Below, in pieces: positions 9,698 through 18,407 of a stretch of DNA of 64,000 nt (its first letter is position 1; each line of letters opens with the position of its first letter). The DNA is taken from contig NZ_SBLC01000010.1 in the NCBI RefSeq assembly GCF_004054105.1, positions 62,001 through 126,000 on the forward strand, written 5' to 3'. This DNA is from Falsigemmobacter intermedius. Its GTDB lineage: Bacteria; Pseudomonadota; Alphaproteobacteria; Rhodobacterales; Rhodobacteraceae. A model generated the notes under the pieces. That model did not search any database, was not told the origin of the DNA, and saw nothing but the letters and a program-made list of their open reading frames with translations. The translations under genes and the position numbers were made by a program.

Positions 9698-11329
9698 TCA
9701 GGCGGTGGGCAGCACGTGGTCGCGGAACTGTTCGCGCAGTTTCAGCTTTTGCACCTTGCCGGTGGCGGTATGGGGCAGGGCGTCGACGAAAACGACGTCA
9801 TCGGGCAGCCACCAGCGCGCCACACGCTCGGAGAGATAGTCGAGGAGTGCCTTCGGCTCAGCCTCAGCGCCGGGCTTTTTCACCACCACCAGAAGCGGAC
9901 GCTCCTGCCATTTGGGATGGGGCACGCCGATCACCGCAGCCTGTTGCACGGCCGCATGGCCCATGACCGCGTTTTCCAGATCGATCGAGGAGATCCATTC
10001 CCCGCCCGATTTGATCACATCTTTTGAGCGGTCGGTCAGGGTGACATAGCCCTCGGTGTCGATGCGGGCGACGTCGCCGGTGGGGAACCAGCCATCGGCA
10101 TCCAGCTGCTCGCCGCCTTCACCGCCGAAATAGCCGCGGGTGATCCAGGGACCGCGCACCCAGAGATCGCCCGAACGTGCGCCGTCATGGGGCAGGGTTG
10201 CGCCCTCTTCGTCGGTGATCTTCAGCTCAACACCGTAAACCGCGCGGCCCTGACGGACCTTGATGTCGATCTGCTCCTCCTGGCTCAGAGCGGCATGTTT
10301 CGGCAGCAGATTGCCCACCGCCGCAACCGGGCTGGTTTCCGTCATGCCCCAGGCCTGAACGACGGGCACGCCGCCTTTCTCAAAGGTCTCAATCATGGCG
10401 CGCGGCGCGGCCGAGCCACCGATCATCAGCCGGGTGAAGGGCAGATCCGAGACTGAGAGGCCGGGGGTGTTTTCGATATATTGCAGCAGGCTCAGCCAGA
10501 CGGTCGGCACGCCGAGGGTGAAGGTGCATGTCTCAGCAGTTGCCAGCTTATAGACGCTTTCACCATCGAGCTTCGGCCCCGGCAGCACCAGATTTGCGCC
10601 GCACATCGCCGAGGCATAGGGCATGCCCCACGCGTTGACGTGAAACAATGGCACCACCAGCAATGTGGTATCTGCCGACGAGAGCGCCAGCCCGTCCACG
10701 GTGCAGACCATGAAGGAATGCAGCACGCTTGAGCGGTGGCTGTAGAGCACGCCCTTGGGATTTCCGGTCGTGCCCGAGGTATAGCAAAGCGACGAGGCGG
10801 TGTTTTCATCAAAGACCGGCCAGTCAAAGACGCCTTCCTCAGCCGCAAGCAGCGTCTCATAGCAAAGCGCAGGACCTGCCTCTGCGGGCATATGCGCCTC
10901 ATCGGTCAGCGCCACGAAATGACCCACGCCCGGCAGACGGTCGCGCAGATCGCCGACCAGTTTTGCAAAGGTGATGTCAAAGAGCAGCACCGTGCTGCCC
11001 GCGTGATTGACGATATAATCGATCTGTTCGGGGAAAAGGCGCGGGTTGACGGTATGCAGCACCGCCCCCATGCCCGAGACCGCGAAGTAAAGCTCGACAT
11101 GGCGGTGGGTGTTCCAGGCCAGGGTCGCCACCCGGTCTCCCGGCTTCACGCCCAGTTTCTGCAGCGCCTGCGCCAGTTTGCGCGCACGCAGCGCCAGTGA
11201 TTTCCAGGTGCTGCGCACCACAGGACCTTCGCAGGTCGCGCTGACGATTTCCGATCCGGGGTGATAGGTCTCTGCATGCTCAAGCAGTGATGAGATGAGC
11301 AGCGGACGATCCTGCATCAGGCCAAACAT
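9698..11329 (-). CDS. Acyl-CoA synthetase (AMP-forming fatty-acid:CoA ligase type)
   Basis: ANL-superfamily ligase of 543 residues that activates a carboxylic acid as acyl-AMP and then acyl-CoA. The P-loop-like motif [11 protein letters not shown] is at residues 183-193, WGMTETSP is the adenine/acyl pocket motif, and the C-terminal hinge and catalytic Lys are in [14 protein letters not shown] 11329 has GGGAGG upstream. It is the first gene of an eight-gene leftward operon ending with livM, so activation, beta-oxidation and uptake are coupled. A sigma70-like promoter (11382-11410) and a palindromic site (11437) lie upstream. Chain length or ring preference cannot be judged from sequence alone. 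Confidence 0.92.
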   Translation of the reverse strand: MFGLMQDRPLLISSLLEHAETYHPGSEIVSATCEGPVVRSTWKSLALRARKLAQALQKLGVKPGDRVATLAWNTHRHVELYFAVSGMGAVLHTVNPRLFPEQIDYIVNHAGSTVLLFDITFAKLVGDLRDRLPGVGHFVALTDEAHMPAEAGPALCYETLLAAEEGVFDWPVFDENTASSLCYTSGTTGNPKGVLYSHRSSVLHSFMVCTVDGLALSSADTTLLVVPLFHVNAWGMPYASAMCGANLVLPGPKLDGESVYKLATAETCTFTLGVPTVWLSLLQYIENTPGLSVSDLPFTRLMIGGSAAPRAMIETFEKGGVPVVQAWGMTETSPVAAVGNLLPKHAALSQEEQIDIKVRQGRAVYGVELKITDEEGATLPHDGARSGDLWVRGPWITRGYFGGEGGEQLDADGWFPTGDVARIDTEGYVTLTDRSKDVIKSGGEWISSIDLENAVMGHAAVQQAAVIGVPHPKWQERPLLVVVKKPGAEAEPKALLDYLSERVARWWLPDDVVFVDALPHTATGKVQKLKLREQFRDHVLPTA

Positions 11330-11381
11330 AGTTCCCTCCCACAGCGCCCGGTAACCCCTCCGTTCCCGGCGCCTGTACTGA

Positions 11382-11410
11382 ATTGTTCAATCCGGCCGGG
11401 GGATTGTCAA
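11382..11410 (-). promoter_or_regulatory. Predicted sigma70-type promoter of the ligase-liv operon
   Basis: Read on the minus strand, a consensus TTGACA (11410-11405) is followed after 17 bp by AACAAT (11387-11382), about 50 bp before the ligase start. The -35 is perfect and the -10 matches four of six positions. The palindrome at 11437-11450 lies just upstream of the -35, a distance that suits an activator. Confidence 0.6.
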
Positions 11411-11436
11411 AGCACAACGCATCCCGGAAGTTCTCA

Positions 11437-11450
11437 TTCACAAATGTGAA
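11437..11450. promoter_or_regulatory. Operator-like palindrome upstream of the ligase operon
   Basis: TTCACAAATGTGAA is a nearly perfect 14-bp inverted repeat with one central mismatch, centred about 68 bp upstream of the expected transcription start. It shares arms with the sites at 2260 and 13367. The common arrangement argues for one regulator binding all three. Confidence 0.65.
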
Positions 11451-11526
11451 GTATGAGGTTTTACAGATAGATAGCCGGATATCCGGATGGCGCAGATGCC
11501 TGATCTGCGGGGGGCTGCGCGCAGCA

Positions 11527-11558
11527 GAAAGCCCGCCGGCTCTGCCAGATCGGCGGGC
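11527..11558 (-). terminator. Stem-loop terminator after the monooxygenase gene
   Basis: GCCCGCCG (11531-11538) pairs with CGGCGGGC (11551-11558) around a 12-base loop. On the minus strand it is followed by TTTC, a short U tract, 28 bp beyond the monooxygenase stop. This would separate the monooxygenase transcript from the ligase operon. Confidence 0.5.
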
Positions 11559-11585
11559 CGGCGGCTTCGTCCTGCGACGGCCGGG

Positions 11586-13232
11586 TTACTCCGCCGCGAG
11601 GGCGCGGGCAGGCTCAAAGCGGAAGGCATGGAAGCCGTCTTTTGCCGCGTCTTCGCAGGCCTCGGCGTATTTCGCAAAGCCGCCGGTGAACATGGTCAGC
11701 CCCTGAGATTTGCCCTGCACATTGGCCCCGACATACCAGGTTTTCGCCTTCGACAGCAGCGTCCGCCCCGCTGCGGCGCGGATGGCCTCCATCCACGCGT
11801 CTTCGGCCTCCTGGCGCGGTTCCATGGCGGTCAGGCCGTTTTCATCCATATGCCGGATGGCGCGGGCGATCAGGGCCACGTCGTTTTCATTGATGCGGAT
11901 GATATTGGCCAGCGCCGAAGGGCCGTTCGGTCCCACGGTCATGAAGAAGTTCGGGAAGCCTGCGACGGCGACGCCGAGGAAAGAGCGCGGCCCCTCCTGC
12001 CATTTGTCTTTCAGCCTCAGCCCGTCGCGGCCCTGCACATCAAAGGCCATCAGCGCGCCGGTCAGACCATCATAGCCGGTGGCGAAGATGATCATATCCA
12101 GTTCAACCTCACCCGATTCGAGGCGGATGCCCTTTTCGGTGATCTCAAGGATCGGGTCTTCCAGGCAGTCCATCAGATGGACGTTGGGCAGGTTGTAGGT
12201 CTCATAATAGCCGGTGTCGAGGCAGGCGCGGCGGGCAAAGACCGGATAGCCGCGCGGCTTCAGCTTTTCGGCGGTGACCGGATCTTTCACCACGTCGCTG
12301 ATCTTTTCACGCAGGAAATCAGCAACATAGTCATTGGCTTCCTGGTTGGTCATCAGATCCGAGAAGGTGCCGAGGATGCAAAGCCCCCCCAGTTTCCATG
12401 CATCTTCCAGAAGCTGGCGGCGGGTTTGCGGCGTTACGGAATAGAAGGCGCGGCTTGATTGCGGGCGCAGGCCGCCCACGGTTGAGGCCCGGGCGGCGGC
12501 GCGCAGACCGGCATAGTTGCGCTTCACATCCGCAACATAATCCGCCGAAAGTTTCTGGTTGCGCATCGGCATGGTGAAGCTCGGCGTGCGCTGGAAGACG
12601 AAAAGCTCGCCCGCCTGACGCCCGACCTCCTGCACACATTGAATGCCGGTGGAGCCGACACCGATGATGCCCACGCGCTTGCCCGCATAGCTCACCGGCT
12701 CATGCGGCCAGGAACCGGAGAGGTAAGATTCGCCCTTAAAGCGGCCATAGCCTGCAATATCGGGGGTTTTCTGCACCGAAAGCGGGCCCGTCGCCATGAC
12801 GCAATAGCGGGTGCGCAGCGTGTCGCCCTTATCGGTGCTGACATGCCAAAGCCCGCTGGCTTCATCCCAGCGGGCGCCGGTGATGCGGGTGTTGAAGCGG
12901 AAATGTTTGCGCAGATCGAGCCGGGTGGCGACGAAATCGATGTATTTCAGCAGTTCGGGCTGGGCGGCAAATTCCTCAGACCAGGTCCATTCCTGCTCAA
13001 TCTCAGGGGCGAAAGAGAAGGAATAATCGATGCTCGGCAGATCGACCCTTGCGCCCGGATAGCGGTTCCAGAACCACACGCCGCCGAGGTCCGATCCCGC
13101 TTCAAAGCACTGAATGTTCAGTCCCATTTCGCGGAATGTATAGGTGGCGCACATGCCGCCGAAGCCACCGCCCACCACGATAACATCAAGCACATCTGCC
13201 GCGCCGCGCGGGCTGGCCTCCAGATCTTTCAT
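11586..13232 (-). CDS. Baeyer-Villiger-type flavin-containing monooxygenase
   Basis: Class B flavoprotein monooxygenase of 548 residues, normal for the family. The FAD Rossmann motif is GGGFGG (residues 21-26), the BVMO marker GGVWFWNRYPGARVD spans 50-64, and the NADPH motif GVGSTG is at 191-196. The second BVMO fingerprint FxGxxxHxxxWP appears as FKGESYLSGSWP (165-176) with Leu171 in place of the His. A frame extension to 13367 has no ribosome site; ATG 13232 follows GGGAGG. It probably oxygenates a ketone to an ester or lactone using NADPH and O2, but the lost His leaves room for another oxygenation. It is a single-gene unit between gntR and the ligase operon. Confidence 0.88.
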   Translation of the reverse strand: MKDLEASPRGAADVLDVIVVGGGFGGMCATYTFREMGLNIQCFEAGSDLGGVWFWNRYPGARVDLPSIDYSFSFAPEIEQEWTWSEEFAAQPELLKYIDFVATRLDLRKHFRFNTRITGARWDEASGLWHVSTDKGDTLRTRYCVMATGPLSVQKTPDIAGYGRFKGESYLSGSWPHEPVSYAGKRVGIIGVGSTGIQCVQEVGRQAGELFVFQRTPSFTMPMRNQKLSADYVADVKRNYAGLRAAARASTVGGLRPQSSRAFYSVTPQTRRQLLEDAWKLGGLCILGTFSDLMTNQEANDYVADFLREKISDVVKDPVTAEKLKPRGYPVFARRACLDTGYYETYNLPNVHLMDCLEDPILEITEKGIRLESGEVELDMIIFATGYDGLTGALMAFDVQGRDGLRLKDKWQEGPRSFLGVAVAGFPNFFMTVGPNGPSALANIIRINENDVALIARAIRHMDENGLTAMEPRQEAEDAWMEAIRAAAGRTLLSKAKTWYVGANVQGKSQGLTMFTGGFAKYAEACEDAAKDGFHAFRFEPARALAAE

Positions 13233-13366
13233 GCGATCCTCCCGAGATCTTTGTGACAGTCGGGGGGACATGCGCCAAACGCACATCCTCACCCCGACAC
13301 TCCCTGACCTCAGGTTTCGCCGATTGCGCGGGATCTTCCAGAGCGAATGCCTATCTGCATCATTCA

Positions 13367-13380
13367 TTCACATATGTGAA
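13367..13380. promoter_or_regulatory. Operator-like palindrome upstream of the monooxygenase gene
   Basis: TTCACATATGTGAA is a perfect 14-bp palindrome, 134 bp before the monooxygenase ATG and 11 bp beyond the gntR stop. It is the most symmetrical of the three related sites (2260, 11437). No clear promoter hexamers are visible between it and the gene, so the position relative to the start site is unknown. Confidence 0.65.
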
Positions 13381-13391
13381 AGAGGTTGGTT

Positions 13392-14129
13392 TCAGACCGC
13401 CTCCCCGCCCAGTCCTTCGTCGAGGCTGAAGCCATAGCGTTCATAGCCGCGGCGGAAATCGCGCATGTGGCGCGTCATCCAGAGCGCGGCTGCCGCGGCA
13501 TCGGCGCAGGCCAGGGCATCAATGATTTCCCGGTGGGCCTGCAGCATCCGCGCGCGCGTCACCATGGGGTCGGCAGGGGCTTTCATCAGCCGCTCAAGCG
13601 CGGGGTAGAACAGGGCTGAGATCGGCTCGCGTGCCAGCAGCAGCGCTTTGTTGCCGCCGATCTCCGCGATGCGGCTGTGGAAGGCCACGTCATGCGCGGT
13701 GATGGTCTCGCCGCGCTCTGCGGCTATGGTCATCGCCTGGTGGATCTCTTCCAGGTCTTTGATATCTGAGGGTTTTGCCCGCAAAGCGGCGCCGGTCGCA
13801 GCCGCGGGTTCCAGCGCGAGAGAGACTTCCCAGAGTTCGCGAAAGCTGACGCGCTGCAGCATCAGGGCGCGGGTGGCGCGGGGGGCAAGCTCGGCGTGAT
13901 GGGGGGTGCGCACGTAAAGCCGCCGTCCGGCCTCGCGCTGCACAAAGCCGCCTTCCTCCAGGATCCGCAGTCCTTCGCGCACGGTGTGGCGGGCCAGGCC
14001 GAACTGCGCGGAAAGCTCGGTTTCGGTTGGCAAAAGGGCACCAGGCGCGAGAGTGCCGTCGAGGATCCGCGCCTCAATCGTGTCGCAGACAATCCGGTAG
14101 GCCGGCAGGGCGGCGATCTTTTCAAACAT
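13392..14129 (-). CDS. GntR-family regulator with FCD domain
   Basis: FadR-subfamily GntR regulator of 245 residues. The N-terminal winged helix contains ARILDGTLAPGALLPTE and LARHTVREGLRILEEGG. The all-helical FCD domain follows from about residue 90 and keeps the metal-binding pattern Asp/His (DVAFHSRI), His (AHREIIDAL) and His (TRHMRDF). It is divergent from the FadB-like operon at 14369 and upstream of the monooxygenase gene in the same direction. TTGTTGGACAA (14195-14205), a dyad of the kind FadR-type proteins bind, lies in its own upstream gap, so it may control itself and the divergent operon. The ligand may be a carboxylate or acyl-CoA. Confidence 0.9.
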   Translation of the reverse strand: MFEKIAALPAYRIVCDTIEARILDGTLAPGALLPTETELSAQFGLARHTVREGLRILEEGGFVQREAGRRLYVRTPHHAELAPRATRALMLQRVSFRELWEVSLALEPAAATGAALRAKPSDIKDLEEIHQAMTIAAERGETITAHDVAFHSRIAEIGGNKALLLAREPISALFYPALERLMKAPADPMVTRARMLQAHREIIDALACADAAAAALWMTRHMRDFRRGYERYGFSLDEGLGGEAV

Positions 14130-14194
14130 GCACAGAGGCTCCCTCAGCCGGATGTTCCCATCCTATCACGGGGGCTGCGGCTGCGAAACTGCGC

Positions 14195-14205
14195 TTGTTG
14201 GACAA
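14195..14205. promoter_or_regulatory. Candidate GntR/FCD operator in the gntR-fadB-like gap
   Basis: TTGT-N3-ACAA dyad in the 239-bp divergent region between gntR (start 14129) and the FadB-like gene (start 14369). Short arms make chance occurrence possible; the location and the FadR-like regulator next to it support the call. The TTCA/TGAA palindrome of the other promoters is absent here. Confidence 0.35.
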
Positions 14206-14368
14206 TTGAACTTCCGCTAACGCTTGGGGCAATTCGCCGTTGCCCGGAGGGGGGTGGCGGCGCCATCACCGCTCGGGCGGGGGGAGAGCGCTGCGCGCCT
14301 GCGTGGCTGAGGGCGGTGTGTTTCCGCTGTAAAGGGCTCACCCTGCCGTCTGCAAACAGGGGGTATCC

Positions 14369-16468
14369 ATGCCGGTTTCCAGTCAGATCGTGAACGACAT
14401 CGGGTTGATCGTTTTTTCCAATCCGCCGCTTAATCCGATCTCCGCCACGGCGGGCATCCCTCAGGGAATAGCTGCCGAACTCGATGCTCTCGAAGCGCAG
14501 CCTGGCGTGAAGGCGATCGTTCTGGCCTCGGACGGGAAGATGTTTTCGGCGGGGGCGGATATCTCTGAGTTCGACCGCAATGCGGCTGAAGTGGGCGGGC
14601 CGATCCGGGCGCTGATTGCGCGGCTTGATGCCTGCCGTCTGCCGCTGGTGGCGGCCATCCAGGGCTCGGCGCTTGGCGGCGGGCTGGAGGTGGCGCTTGG
14701 CTGCGATTACCGCGTCGCGGCAAAGGACGCGCGTTTTGCGCTGCCGGAAGTGAGCCTCGGTCTGATCCCCGGCGCGGGTGGCACCCAGCGTCTGCCGCGT
14801 CTGGTGGGCGCGGTGCGCGGGCTGGAGTGGATTGCGGCGGGTCGCACCATCAGCGCAGCCGAGGCACTGGAGGCAGGTCTCGCCGATGCGCTGACCGGAG
14901 GGGATCTGCGGGCTGAGGCCCTGGCCTTTGCCGAAAGCCTTGCCGCAAAGGGCCGCCGCCGCCCGCGCGATCTGCCCCTGAACGATGAAGGTCTTGAGGA
15001 GGCCATCGCCGCGCTGCGGGCCAGACCGCAGAACCCCGGTCTGCGGCCTGCCGTTGAGGCGGCGATTGCCGCTGTCGCGGCCGGGCAGGGGCCTGATTTT
15101 GATCAGGCGCTGGCTGAGGAATACCGTCTCTTTGACGCGCTGCTGGTCTCAGAACCGGCGCGGGCTTTGCGCTATGCCTTTGGCGCGGAACGCGCCGTGG
15201 CGCGGGTGCCGGGGCTTGATCCGGCCCTGAGCGCCGCGCCGATTGCGCGGGTGGCGGTGATCGGCGCGGGGACTATGGGGATCGGCATTTCGCTGGCGAT
15301 CGTGCAGGCAGGGCTGCAGGCCAGGGTCATCGACCTGAAGCCCGAAGCGCTGGAGCGGGCGCGGGCGCAGTCGGAAGCCACCATTCTGCGCAACCGAGAC
15401 CGGGGCCGTGTGTCGGAAGCGGCGGCTGCGGCGCAGATCGCAGCCCTGAGCTACAGCAGCGATTTTGCCGATATCAAAGGCCATGACCTGGTGATCGAGG
15501 CGGTCTTTGAAGAGATGAGCGTGAAGGAGCAGGTCTTTAAAACGCTCGACCGTCTGGCCGATCCGGGCACCATTCTGGCCTCTAATACCTCAACCCTTGA
15601 TGTCGATCAGATCGCGGCTTTCACGGCGCGGCCTGAGGATGTGGTGGGGCTGCATTTCTTCAGCCCGGCCAATCTGATGAAACTCCTGGAGGTGGTGCGC
15701 GGGGCAAAAACCTCGGCACAGACCCTGGCCACGGTGATGGGCTTTGCGCGTCAGATCCGCAAGGTGGGTGTGGTGGCCGGCGTCTGCGACGGCTTCATCG
15801 GCAACCGCATGTTTGAGGAATATCTCCGCCAGGCCTATCTGCTGCTGGAGGAGGGCGCTCTGCCCGCTCAGGTCGATGGCGCGATGGAGCGGTGGGGCAT
15901 GGCCATGGGGCCTTTGCGCACCATGGATCTGGCCGGTCAGGACATCGGCTGGAACATCCGCAAACGCCGCGCTATTGAGCAGCCCGATCGCCCCTATTCG
16001 CGCATCCCCGATCTGATCTGCGAGAAGGGCTGGTTTGGTCAGAAGACCGGGCGCGGCTATTACATCTATGAGGGGGCCGGCGCAAAGCCGCAGACCGACC
16101 CGGAGGTCGAGGCGATGATCCTCGCAGAATCCGCCCGCCTCGGGCTGACCCGCCGCGAGATCAGCGATGAGGAAATCGTCGAACGCTGCCTCTATGCGCT
16201 GACCAATGAAGGTGCGCGTATCCTCGAAGAGGGGATCGCCGCGCGCCCGCTGGACATCGATACGGTCTGGATGAACGGCTACGGCTTCCCGCGCTTCCGG
16301 GGCGGGCCGATGTTTTACGCCGATCGGGTCGGGCTGCCGCAGGTCGCGGCGCGCATGGGGCAATTTGCCGAAGGCCATCACGGCTGGGCCTGGGAGGTTG
16401 CGCCGCTGATCTTGCGGCTGACGGCTGAGGGGCGCGGTTTTGCCGCGCTGAATGAGGCATCGAAATGA
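14369..16468 (+). CDS. Enoyl-CoA hydratase/3-hydroxyacyl-CoA dehydrogenase fusion (FadB/FadJ-like)
   Basis: Multifunctional beta-oxidation enzyme of 699 residues. The N-terminal crotonase domain (1-190) has MFSAGADIS and both catalytic Glu residues, E107 in GGGLEVALG and E127 in LPEVSLG. The dehydrogenase domain starts at [13 protein letters not shown] (NAD motif 299-304), with NTSTLDVD, the catalytic His in [17 protein letters not shown], and the duplicated C-terminal helical domains including CDGFIGNRM. It hydrates 2-enoyl-CoA and oxidises the 3-hydroxyacyl-CoA. It heads a rightward operon with an SDR (4-bp overlap) and an MDR protein. No thiolase is present in the window, so that step must be supplied elsewhere. 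Confidence 0.94.
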   Translation: MPVSSQIVNDIGLIVFSNPPLNPISATAGIPQGIAAELDALEAQPGVKAIVLASDGKMFSAGADISEFDRNAAEVGGPIRALIARLDACRLPLVAAIQGSALGGGLEVALGCDYRVAAKDARFALPEVSLGLIPGAGGTQRLPRLVGAVRGLEWIAAGRTISAAEALEAGLADALTGGDLRAEALAFAESLAAKGRRRPRDLPLNDEGLEEAIAALRARPQNPGLRPAVEAAIAAVAAGQGPDFDQALAEEYRLFDALLVSEPARALRYAFGAERAVARVPGLDPALSAAPIARVAVIGAGTMGIGISLAIVQAGLQARVIDLKPEALERARAQSEATILRNRDRGRVSEAAAAAQIAALSYSSDFADIKGHDLVIEAVFEEMSVKEQVFKTLDRLADPGTILASNTSTLDVDQIAAFTARPEDVVGLHFFSPANLMKLLEVVRGAKTSAQTLATVMGFARQIRKVGVVAGVCDGFIGNRMFEEYLRQAYLLLEEGALPAQVDGAMERWGMAMGPLRTMDLAGQDIGWNIRKRRAIEQPDRPYSRIPDLICEKGWFGQKTGRGYYIYEGAGAKPQTDPEVEAMILAESARLGLTRREISDEEIVERCLYALTNEGARILEEGIAARPLDIDTVWMNGYGFPRFRGGPMFYADRVGLPQVAARMGQFAEGHHGWAWEVAPLILRLTAEGRGFAALNEASK

Positions 16469-17241
16469 CGGCGGCCGGGCTGTTTGATCTGACGGGCCAG
16501 GTGGCGATTGTCACCGGCGGCTCGCGTGGCATCGGGTTTCAGATGGCGCGTGCGCTTGGTCAGCAGGGGGCCAGCCTTGTGCTGACCGCGCGCAAAGCGG
16601 CGGAGCTGGATGCCGCACGCGCGGAACTTGCGGCCGAGGGCATCCGCGCGCTGACGCTTGTTTGCGATCAGTCCGATCCGGCAGCGGCGGGGGCGATCAC
16701 CGAGGCCGCCCTGACCCTGACCGGGCGGATCGAGATCTTGGTGAACAATGCCGGCACCACCTGGGGCGCCCCGGCGGAGGACTATCCCGATGAGGGCTGG
16801 CGCAAGGTCATGGCGCTGAACCTCGATGCGGTCTTCACGCTCAGCCGCGAGGTGGCGCGCCGCGCCATGCTGCCTCAGGGCTACGGGCGGATTGTGAATA
16901 TCGCCTCCGTGACGGGTCTGACGGGAAACCTGCTCTCCATGGAGGGGACGGTGGCCTATAATGCCTCAAAGGGCGGCGTGATCAGTCTGACCCGCGCCAT
17001 GGCGGCGGAATGGGGCAGCCGGGGCGTGACGGTGAACGCGATCGCGCCCGGCTATTTCGTCTCAAAGATGACCAAAGGCACCGTCGATCAGCATGAGGCG
17101 GCGCTTCTGGCTCATACCCCGCGTGGCCGGCTTGGGGCAGAGCAGGATCTGGCCGGTCCGGTCCTGCTTTTCGCCTCCCGGGCTTCTGACCATATTACCG
17201 GGCAGACGCTTGCGGTGGACGGCGGCTATTCAGCGCTGTGA
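16465..17241 (+). CDS. Short-chain dehydrogenase/reductase (second copy in cluster)
   Basis: Classical SDR of 258 residues with TGGSRGIG in the cofactor loop, NNAG, a catalytic Ser in NIASVTG and YNASKGG for the Tyr/Lys pair. The C-terminus ITGQTLAVDGGYSAL is typical of 3-oxoacyl-reductase/gluconate-dehydrogenase-like members. It starts within the FadB-like stop (ATGA) and ends 10 bp before the MDR gene, so the three are translationally linked. It is not a close copy of the SDR at 1248. Likely acts on a hydroxy- or oxo-intermediate of the same pathway. Confidence 0.9.
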   Translation: MTAAGLFDLTGQVAIVTGGSRGIGFQMARALGQQGASLVLTARKAAELDAARAELAAEGIRALTLVCDQSDPAAAGAITEAALTLTGRIEILVNNAGTTWGAPAEDYPDEGWRKVMALNLDAVFTLSREVARRAMLPQGYGRIVNIASVTGLTGNLLSMEGTVAYNASKGGVISLTRAMAAEWGSRGVTVNAIAPGYFVSKMTKGTVDQHEAALLAHTPRGRLGAEQDLAGPVLLFASRASDHITGQTLAVDGGYSAL

Positions 17242-17251
17242 GGGGGATGTG

Positions 17252-18364
17252 ATGGCTGTTTTTCCGCTGAAAAGTCTGAGCCTGCGGTCGCGCCTGACAG
17301 AGGGGGGGCAGATCCGCCTCAGCCTTGAGACCGAGGAGATCCGCGCCCCGGAGCGTGATGAGGTGGTGGTGCAGATGCAGGCCGCCCCGGTCAATCCGAC
17401 CGATCTGAACCTGCTGCTGGCGGGCGGCGACCCGGCGCTGGCGGTTCCGGACGGCGATGCGATCAACATCCCGCTGCCCGAAGCGCTGGTAAAACTCCAC
17501 CAGCGCCGATTGAACCTTTCCATTGCGCCGGGGCTGGAGGGGGCCGGGGTGGTGATTGCGGCGGGGCCGCAGTCGCAGGCCCTGGTCGGAGAGACGGCGG
17601 CGGTCTTTGGCGGCGCGGCCTTTGGTCAGCACCGTCTGGCCCGTCCGGAGGACTGTATCTTCCTTGGCGCGGGCTTTCCCGCCGCGGAGGCGGCTTCGAG
17701 CTTTGTGAACCCGATGACGGCGCTCTGCATGGTGGATACCATGCGCCGCTACGGCCATTCGGCCATGATCCACACCGCTGCGGCTTCAAGCCTTGGCCGG
17801 ATGCTGGAGCGGCTTTGCGAAGAAGAGGGCATCCCCCTCATCAATATCCTGCGCTCCGCCGCCTCGCGCGATGCGCTGCTGGCTGAGGGGGTGCGCTATG
17901 CCCTCGACAGTTCGGCCCCGGATTTCCATCAGGCTCTGGCGGCTCTGGTCGCTGAGACCGATGCCACGCTTGCCTTTGATGCCATTGGCGGCGGCAGCCT
18001 TGCGGGGCGGATTCTGGCGGCGATGGAAGAGGTCTATGCCCCGCCGCCGGAGGCTTATGATATCTACGGCTCGCGCCGCCTGAAGCAGGTCTGCATCTAC
18101 GGCGGGCTGACGCCGGGGCCGATTGAGATCCCGCGCGGCTTTGGCTCTGCCTGGAGTGTGAGCGGCTGGCTGATGATGAACCACCTGGCCACTCTGCCGC
18201 CTGAAAAGATTGCCGGTTTCCGCCGCCGCGTGCGCGACGGCATTCGCGGGGTGTTCCGCACCCGCTACGTCGAAGAGATTACGCTGCAGGATCTTCTCAA
18301 CCCCGCGCGGCTTAGTGACATCCGCCGTCTTGCGGGCGGCCGGAAGGTGCTTTTGACGCTGTGA
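17252..18364 (+). CDS. Medium-chain dehydrogenase/reductase, quinone-oxidoreductase/enoyl-reductase type
   Basis: MDR-superfamily protein of 370 residues from ATG 17252, preceded by AGGGGGATGTG. The N-terminal GroES-like part has VNPTDLNLLLAGG and the Rossmann part has MIHTAAASSLGRMLERLCEEEG, which replaces the usual AxxGGVG. Zinc-ligand cysteines of alcohol dehydrogenases are not evident. The family reduces quinones or 2-enoyl thioesters with NADPH. It is last in the FadB-like/SDR operon and is followed by a strong terminator. A role in reducing a double bond of the substrate is plausible, but not shown by sequence. Confidence 0.82.
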   Translation: MAVFPLKSLSLRSRLTEGGQIRLSLETEEIRAPERDEVVVQMQAAPVNPTDLNLLLAGGDPALAVPDGDAINIPLPEALVKLHQRRLNLSIAPGLEGAGVVIAAGPQSQALVGETAAVFGGAAFGQHRLARPEDCIFLGAGFPAAEAASSFVNPMTALCMVDTMRRYGHSAMIHTAAASSLGRMLERLCEEEGIPLINILRSAASRDALLAEGVRYALDSSAPDFHQALAALVAETDATLAFDAIGGGSLAGRILAAMEEVYAPPPEAYDIYGSRRLKQVCIYGGLTPGPIEIPRGFGSAWSVSGWLMMNHLATLPPEKIAGFRRRVRDGIRGVFRTRYVEEITLQDLLNPARLSDIRRLAGGRKVLLTL

Positions 18365-18369
18365 AAGCG

Positions 18370-18400
18370 GCTCCCCCGCCTTATGGGCCGGCGGGGGAGC
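18370..18400. terminator. Terminator between convergent MDR and PQQ dehydrogenase genes
   Basis: A perfect 11-bp stem GCTCCCCCGCC (18370-18380) / GGCGGGGGAGC (18390-18400) with a 9-base loop, followed within a few bases by ATTTTA. It lies between gene ends at 18364 and 18408 and can serve both. Confidence 0.75.
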
Positions 18401-18407
18401 GCTGATT

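Noticed and set aside
13367-13380. CRP-type binding site
   Set aside because: CRP sites have TGTGA-N6-TCACA; here the half-sites are in the opposite order with a 2-bp centre, so the dyad belongs to another regulator class.
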